From: JBDKTK01 sp039680225
GTDB taxonomy: Bacteria > Desulfobacterota > Syntrophia > Syntrophales > UBA4778
Length of the DNA stretch: 8,367 nucleotides
NCBI GenBank assembly: GCA_039680225.1
Contig: JBDKTK010000179.1
Span: forward strand, 1 to 8,367
Direction: 5' to 3'
Shown here: positions 5,083 to 8,367 of the stretch, piece after piece
Position numbering within the stretch: the stretch's first letter is position 1
Layout of the letters: the number at the start of each line of letters is the position of its first letter
Made by a program: the position numbers and the translations under genes
The notes under the pieces: model-generated
What the model was told of the DNA's origin: nothing
Database searches by the model: none
Seen by the model: the letters and a program-made list of their open reading frames with translations, nothing else

Positions 5083-7023
5083 ATGCGGCATCTCATCCTC
5101 GGTACGGCGGGCCACGTCGACCATGGAAAAACCGCGCTTGTCAAGGCCTTGACCGGGGTCGATACCGACAGGCTCAAGGAGGAAAAGGAGCGCGGCATCA
5201 CGATCGAGCTCGGCTTCGCGGCTCTCACTCTCCCGAACGGCCTGAGGCTGGGCATAATAGACGTCCCGGGGCATGAAAAATTTGTCAAAAACATGGTCGC
5301 CGGGGCGGGCGGGATAGATATAGTCGCCCTGATCATTGCCGCCGATGAAGGGGTGATGCCGCAGACGAGGGAGCACCTGGAAATCTGCAGCCTGCTGGGC
5401 ATCAGGTTTGGATTGGTGGCCCTCACCAAGACAGACCTCGTCGAAAGCGAATGGCTCTCCCTGGTCCGCGAAGATATCCGCGAATTTCTGAAAGGGACCT
5501 TCCTGGAAGGAGCGCCGATTGTCCCGGTATCGGCAGTGAAGGGACAGGGCATCGATGAGTTTATCTCCGCCCTCGAGCAGGTTGCCGGGAAGGTCGTGGA
5601 AGAGCCCGGCCCGGACACATTCAGGCTGCCCATCGACAGGGTATTCACGATCAAGGGTTTTGGAACGGTAGTTACAGGCACGATAATTTCCGGCCGGGTC
5701 GCGGTCGGGGACAATATAGAAATAATGCCCGCAAGGCTTTCCGCAAAGGTCCGCGGCATCCAGGTGCATAACGAGGCCGCCGTTGAGGCCGAATCCGGGC
5801 AGAGGACCGCGGTGAACATCCAGGGCCTGGAGAAGGAAACGATCGAGCGGGGCAATGTCCTTACCCACCAGGGCAGGTTCGAGCCGTCGATGAGAATGGA
5901 TGCAGCCCTTGAGTACCTCTCGTCGGCGCCGAAGAAACTGAAAAACAGGTCCCTGCTGAGGTTCCACTCCGGGACGGTGGAAATCCTGGCCCGGGTGGTC
6001 CTGCTCGAAGGCGACGAAATGCTTCCGGGATCAAAAGGGCTTGCCCAGATCGTTCTTGAATCCCCCTTTATCAACATGGCCGGGGACAGGTTCGTGCTGA
6101 GGAGCTACTCGCCGGTCCGGACTATCGGCGGCGGGAGGATACTCGACCCGCTGGCGAGAAAAATCAAAAAGCTCAATCAAACCGCAATAGAAGAGCTGGG
6201 CGTCCTGCAAAACGGCCCGCCCCGGGACAGGGCCGCGGTCATTATCCGCAGGTCCGGCCTGGCCGGGATAACTCCGGGCCAGCTGTCGGTCAGGACGGGA
6301 CTGCCCAAAGAGGAGATTAAAAGAATTCTTGCAGGCCTTATTTCCTCGGGACAGGCCATCTCTCTCGAAAAGGACAAGGACGGCGACCGGGTGATGTCCG
6401 CATCCCGTTTCAAAACACTGCAGGAACAGGCGGTAGCCGAGATCAGGAAGTATCACGGGCTTGAACCGCTGAAGGAAGGCATATCCCGGGAAGAGCTGCG
6501 GTCAATTTTATTGGGCAAGGCAGGCCAGCCGGGCCAGGCGGACCCCCGCATTTACGCATCCATGCTCAAGGTCCTTGAGGTATCAAACGCAATCGTCGTC
6601 GACAAAGACCTTGTGAGGCTTGCAAGCCACCGCGTCGATTTGAAAGGCGATCTCGAGGAAATCCGCAGCCGGATTCACAAGACCTATTCGGAGTCGTCCC
6701 TGGCGCCGCCGCTGTTGAAAGAAGTGCTGGACAGTTTCGGCGATTCCAGGAAAAAGGCCCAGGACGTTATTTCCGTGATGTTGAAAGAGGGCGCCCTGGT
6801 CAAGGTCAGCGAGGAGCTGCTCTATTCCCGCGAGGCCCTGGAACGGCTCAGGAAGGATTACCAGGCGTATTTGCTGAAAGAGGGCAAGGCCAACCCGGCC
6901 GGCTTCAAGGAGCTTACGGGCCTTTCGCGCAAATTCATAATTCCGCTCATGGAGTATTTCGACAAGATCAAACTGACGATCAGGGTCGGCGACAACCGGG
7001 TCCTGAGGGATAAGTCAAAATGA
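5083..7023 (+). CDS. selB: Selenocysteine-specific translation elongation factor SelB
   Basis: SelB is a GTPase that brings selenocysteyl-tRNA(Sec) to the ribosome at UGA codons followed by a SECIS hairpin. The 646-residue protein has GHVDHGKT (10-17, P-loop), RGITIELGF (37-45, switch I), DVPGH (60-64), TKTD (115-118, the SelB form of NKxD) and SAVKGQG (150-156). EF-Tu-like beta-barrel domains follow (about 178-350), including the RVFTIKGFGTVVTGT block. The C-terminal half (about 370-646) contains successive winged-helix-like segments that in this family bind the SECIS RNA. The end (ELTGLSRKFIIPLMEYFD, then RVGDNRVLR) is characteristic of the last winged helix. Its stop TGA overlaps the fdhD ATG. 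Presence of selB implies selA, selC and at least one selenoprotein elsewhere in the genome. Confidence 0.98.
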   Translation: MRHLILGTAGHVDHGKTALVKALTGVDTDRLKEEKERGITIELGFAALTLPNGLRLGIIDVPGHEKFVKNMVAGAGGIDIVALIIAADEGVMPQTREHLEICSLLGIRFGLVALTKTDLVESEWLSLVREDIREFLKGTFLEGAPIVPVSAVKGQGIDEFISALEQVAGKVVEEPGPDTFRLPIDRVFTIKGFGTVVTGTIISGRVAVGDNIEIMPARLSAKVRGIQVHNEAAVEAESGQRTAVNIQGLEKETIERGNVLTHQGRFEPSMRMDAALEYLSSAPKKLKNRSLLRFHSGTVEILARVVLLEGDEMLPGSKGLAQIVLESPFINMAGDRFVLRSYSPVRTIGGGRILDPLARKIKKLNQTAIEELGVLQNGPPRDRAAVIIRRSGLAGITPGQLSVRTGLPKEEIKRILAGLISSGQAISLEKDKDGDRVMSASRFKTLQEQAVAEIRKYHGLEPLKEGISREELRSILLGKAGQPGQADPRIYASMLKVLEVSNAIVVDKDLVRLASHRVDLKGDLEEIRSRIHKTYSESSLAPPLLKEVLDSFGDSRKKAQDVISVMLKEGALVKVSEELLYSREALERLRKDYQAYLLKEGKANPAGFKELTGLSRKFIIPLMEYFDKIKLTIRVGDNRVLRDKSK

Positions 7024-7835
7024 AGGATTCATGGCGCCGGAGCATAGACAAAATCCCGATCCGGGTTTTCGACGGCGAGCGCTTCACCAATGTCACGGAG
7101 CCCGTAATCAGGGAATTGTCTTTTGAGCTTAACGTGAACGGCCGTGATATGGTCTCCTTGGCCTGCACGGGCCTGCACCTTGAAGAATTGGCTGCCGGCT
7201 GGCTCAGGTCGGAGGGAATGGTTTCCAGCCGCGACGATATCGAGGCCATCAACTTGCAGCCGGAGGCGCCCCGGGCTTCCATCATTCTCAAAAAAGACAT
7301 TGCCGAAGAAAAGTTCTTCCGGTCCATAGGATCAAGCGGCGGCAGGGGTGTTGCTAAAGGAACCGCCGACCACGGGAAGCCGCCGGTTAAGTTTCCCGAA
7401 GGAAATATCCGGATCAGCCCGCGGCAGGTGCTGCTTCTTATGCGGGGCCTCATGCAGTCCGCGAAGATCCACGACCTGACCCGGGGCACGCACTGCTCGG
7501 CGCTTGCCGACGCCGGCAAGGTCCTGGCGTCGCGGGAGGACATCGGGCGGCACAATACAATTGACATGCTCGGGGGTTATGCGCTCCTCAACGGGATCGT
7601 TTGCGCCGATAAAATCCTCCTTACCACGGGAAGGGTGTCTTCCGAGATAATAGTTAAGGCCTGCCGGATCGGCGTGCCGTTCATAATTTCCCATTCCGCC
7701 GCGACATCAAAGGCCGTAGAGCTTGCGGCGGAATCGGGGATGAGCCTTGTCGGCTATGTCAGGGGAGGCAGGTTCAAGATTTACGCCGGGGAACACAGAA
7801 TAGCGGCAAAAGCGGGGAGAAAGGGAGCAAATTGA
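7020..7835 (+). CDS. fdhD: Formate dehydrogenase accessory protein FdhD (sulfurtransferase-type)
   Basis: FdhD transfers sulfur from the cysteine desulfurase IscS to the molybdenum or tungsten bis-MGD cofactor, a step required for active formate dehydrogenase. The 271-residue product shows TEPVIRE..FELNVNG (about 26-41), CTGLHLEELAAGWLRSEG (49-66), THCSALAD (157-164), REDIGRHNTIDMLGG (172-186) and LTTGRVSSEIIVKACRIGVPF (201-221, then IISHSAATS), all family blocks. The loop where E. coli FdhD has a CxxC pair reads SSGGRG (105-110), with no cysteine between residues 49 and 159. Sulfur handling may therefore differ, or another cysteine such as C49 or C159 may serve. ATG overlaps the selB stop (ATGA), with GAGGGA at 7005-7010 as ribosome binding site. 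Linkage to selB fits a selenocysteine formate dehydrogenase. Confidence 0.95.
   Translation: MKDSWRRSIDKIPIRVFDGERFTNVTEPVIRELSFELNVNGRDMVSLACTGLHLEELAAGWLRSEGMVSSRDDIEAINLQPEAPRASIILKKDIAEEKFFRSIGSSGGRGVAKGTADHGKPPVKFPEGNIRISPRQVLLLMRGLMQSAKIHDLTRGTHCSALADAGKVLASREDIGRHNTIDMLGGYALLNGIVCADKILLTTGRVSSEIIVKACRIGVPFIISHSAATSKAVELAAESGMSLVGYVRGGRFKIYAGEHRIAAKAGRKGAN
7823..7827 (+). promoter_or_regulatory. Ribosome binding site for the TTG start of the YhaM-like gene
   Basis: GGGAG lies four bases before TTG at 7832-7834, inside the end of fdhD. It selects this start, and the TTGA overlap with the fdhD stop indicates translational coupling. Confidence 0.65.
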
Positions 7836-8367
7836 AAACCATATTCGTAAAGGATATCCGGGCGGGGAATAAAATCGAGGACAATTTCCTGGTCACCGGG
7901 AAAAATATGGCCTATTCCCAGAAAGGCGCGCCGTACCTGGTCATGAAGCTCAGGGACAACACGGGCGAGATCGAGGGAAGGGTCTGGGACAACGCCGGGG
8001 AGATCGAAAAAAAATTCCGGAAGGGGGACGTGATCCGGGTTTCGTGCCGGGCCGTAAGCTTCAAGAACATTATCCAGCTGTCGATCACGGATGTCGCCCG
8101 CCTGGAAAGCATGGATTTTGAGCCTTCCGATTATCTGCCGGTTTCCAAACACGACATCGGAGAGATGTTCTCCGAGCTGCTTGCCATAATCGAAACGGTC
8201 GATTCACCCCACCTTAAAACCCTGCTCCGTAATTTCATGGCGGATGAAAGGACCGCGGAAAAGTTCAGGAAAGTCCCGGCCGCTAAGGGTCTGCACCACG
8301 TGTATGTGGTAGGTTTGCTCGAGCACACCATTTCGGTGACAAGGCTCATCGACAAGATGGCCGGGCA
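7832..8367 (+). CDS. YhaM-like OB-fold/HD-domain protein, probable 3'-5' exoribonuclease, 3' end outside window
   Basis: The frame is open for 178 codons from TTG at 7832 to the window edge. Residues about 5-92 form an OB-fold nucleic-acid-binding domain with the YhaM-type pattern of KGAPYLVMKLRD, TGEIEGRVWDN and KGDVIRV. A helical linker follows (about 98-150), and then the beginning of an HD phosphohydrolase domain: KGLHHVYVVGLLEHT (152-166), with H155/H156 and H165 as likely metal ligands. In B. subtilis, YhaM with this architecture is a 3'-5' exonuclease acting on RNA and single-stranded DNA. The rest of the HD domain lies outside the window, so activity is inferred by family. The gene overlaps the fdhD stop by four bases and has its own ribosome binding site. 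It is probably cotranscribed with selB and fdhD, though a functional tie is not evident. Confidence 0.88.
   Translation, partial: MKTIFVKDIRAGNKIEDNFLVTGKNMAYSQKGAPYLVMKLRDNTGEIEGRVWDNAGEIEKKFRKGDVIRVSCRAVSFKNIIQLSITDVARLESMDFEPSDYLPVSKHDIGEMFSELLAIIETVDSPHLKTLLRNFMADERTAEKFRKVPAAKGLHHVYVVGLLEHTISVTRLIDKMAG

Noticed and set aside
5044..6077. Two long minus-strand frames (307 and 340 codons) opposite selB
   Set aside because: They overlap each other and the SelB GTPase domain, and their translations have biased compositions typical of antisense frames.

Overview
The window is a compact bacterial chromosomal segment of housekeeping genes, and every coding region in it is recognisable. It holds two divergent blocks around an intergenic gap of about 160 bp near 4921-5082. 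The base composition (moderately GC-rich), the coding style, and the pairing of selB with fdhD suggest an anaerobe that uses selenocysteine-containing formate dehydrogenase. The FtsI, RsmH and YhaM-like protein sequences look to me most like Desulfobacterota (former Deltaproteobacteria) or syntrophic/acetogenic lineages. This assignment is from memory of families, not from a search, and Firmicutes such as Peptococcaceae are not excluded.

Minus-strand block (about 1-4920, transcribed right to left): ruvX, mltG, mraZ, rsmH, ftsL, ftsI. The last four are the canonical start of the dcw (division and cell wall) cluster. ftsI runs off the left edge, before its KTG motif. ruvX and mltG lie directly upstream. 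The 80-bp gap between mltG and mraZ carries a strong sigma-70-type promoter (TTGACA, 18 bp, TATAGT). It also carries three 10-bp-phased direct repeats (AAAGTGGA, AAAGTGGA, ATTGTGGA) that match the known MraZ operator type. They sit on the expected transcription start and run into the mraZ ribosome binding site, so mraZ autoregulation of the cluster is well supported.

Plus-strand block (about 5083-8367): selB, fdhD, then the start of a YhaM-like OB-fold/HD-domain protein that runs off the right edge. Both junctions are 4-base stop/start overlaps (ATGA and TTGA), so the three are very probably one translationally coupled operon. SelB delivers selenocysteyl-tRNA to UGA codons and FdhD is needed for sulfuration of formate dehydrogenase, so both serve formate dehydrogenase maturation. 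No selA, selC or formate dehydrogenase structural gene is visible here.

I see no tRNA, rRNA, CRISPR array, complete insertion sequence or novel defence-like system. The points worth a second look are the mraZ control region, an AT-rich inverted repeat over its -35 box, an unusual 128-bp gap with a hairpin between ftsL and ftsI, and an FdhD that lacks the cysteine pair known from E. coli FdhD.
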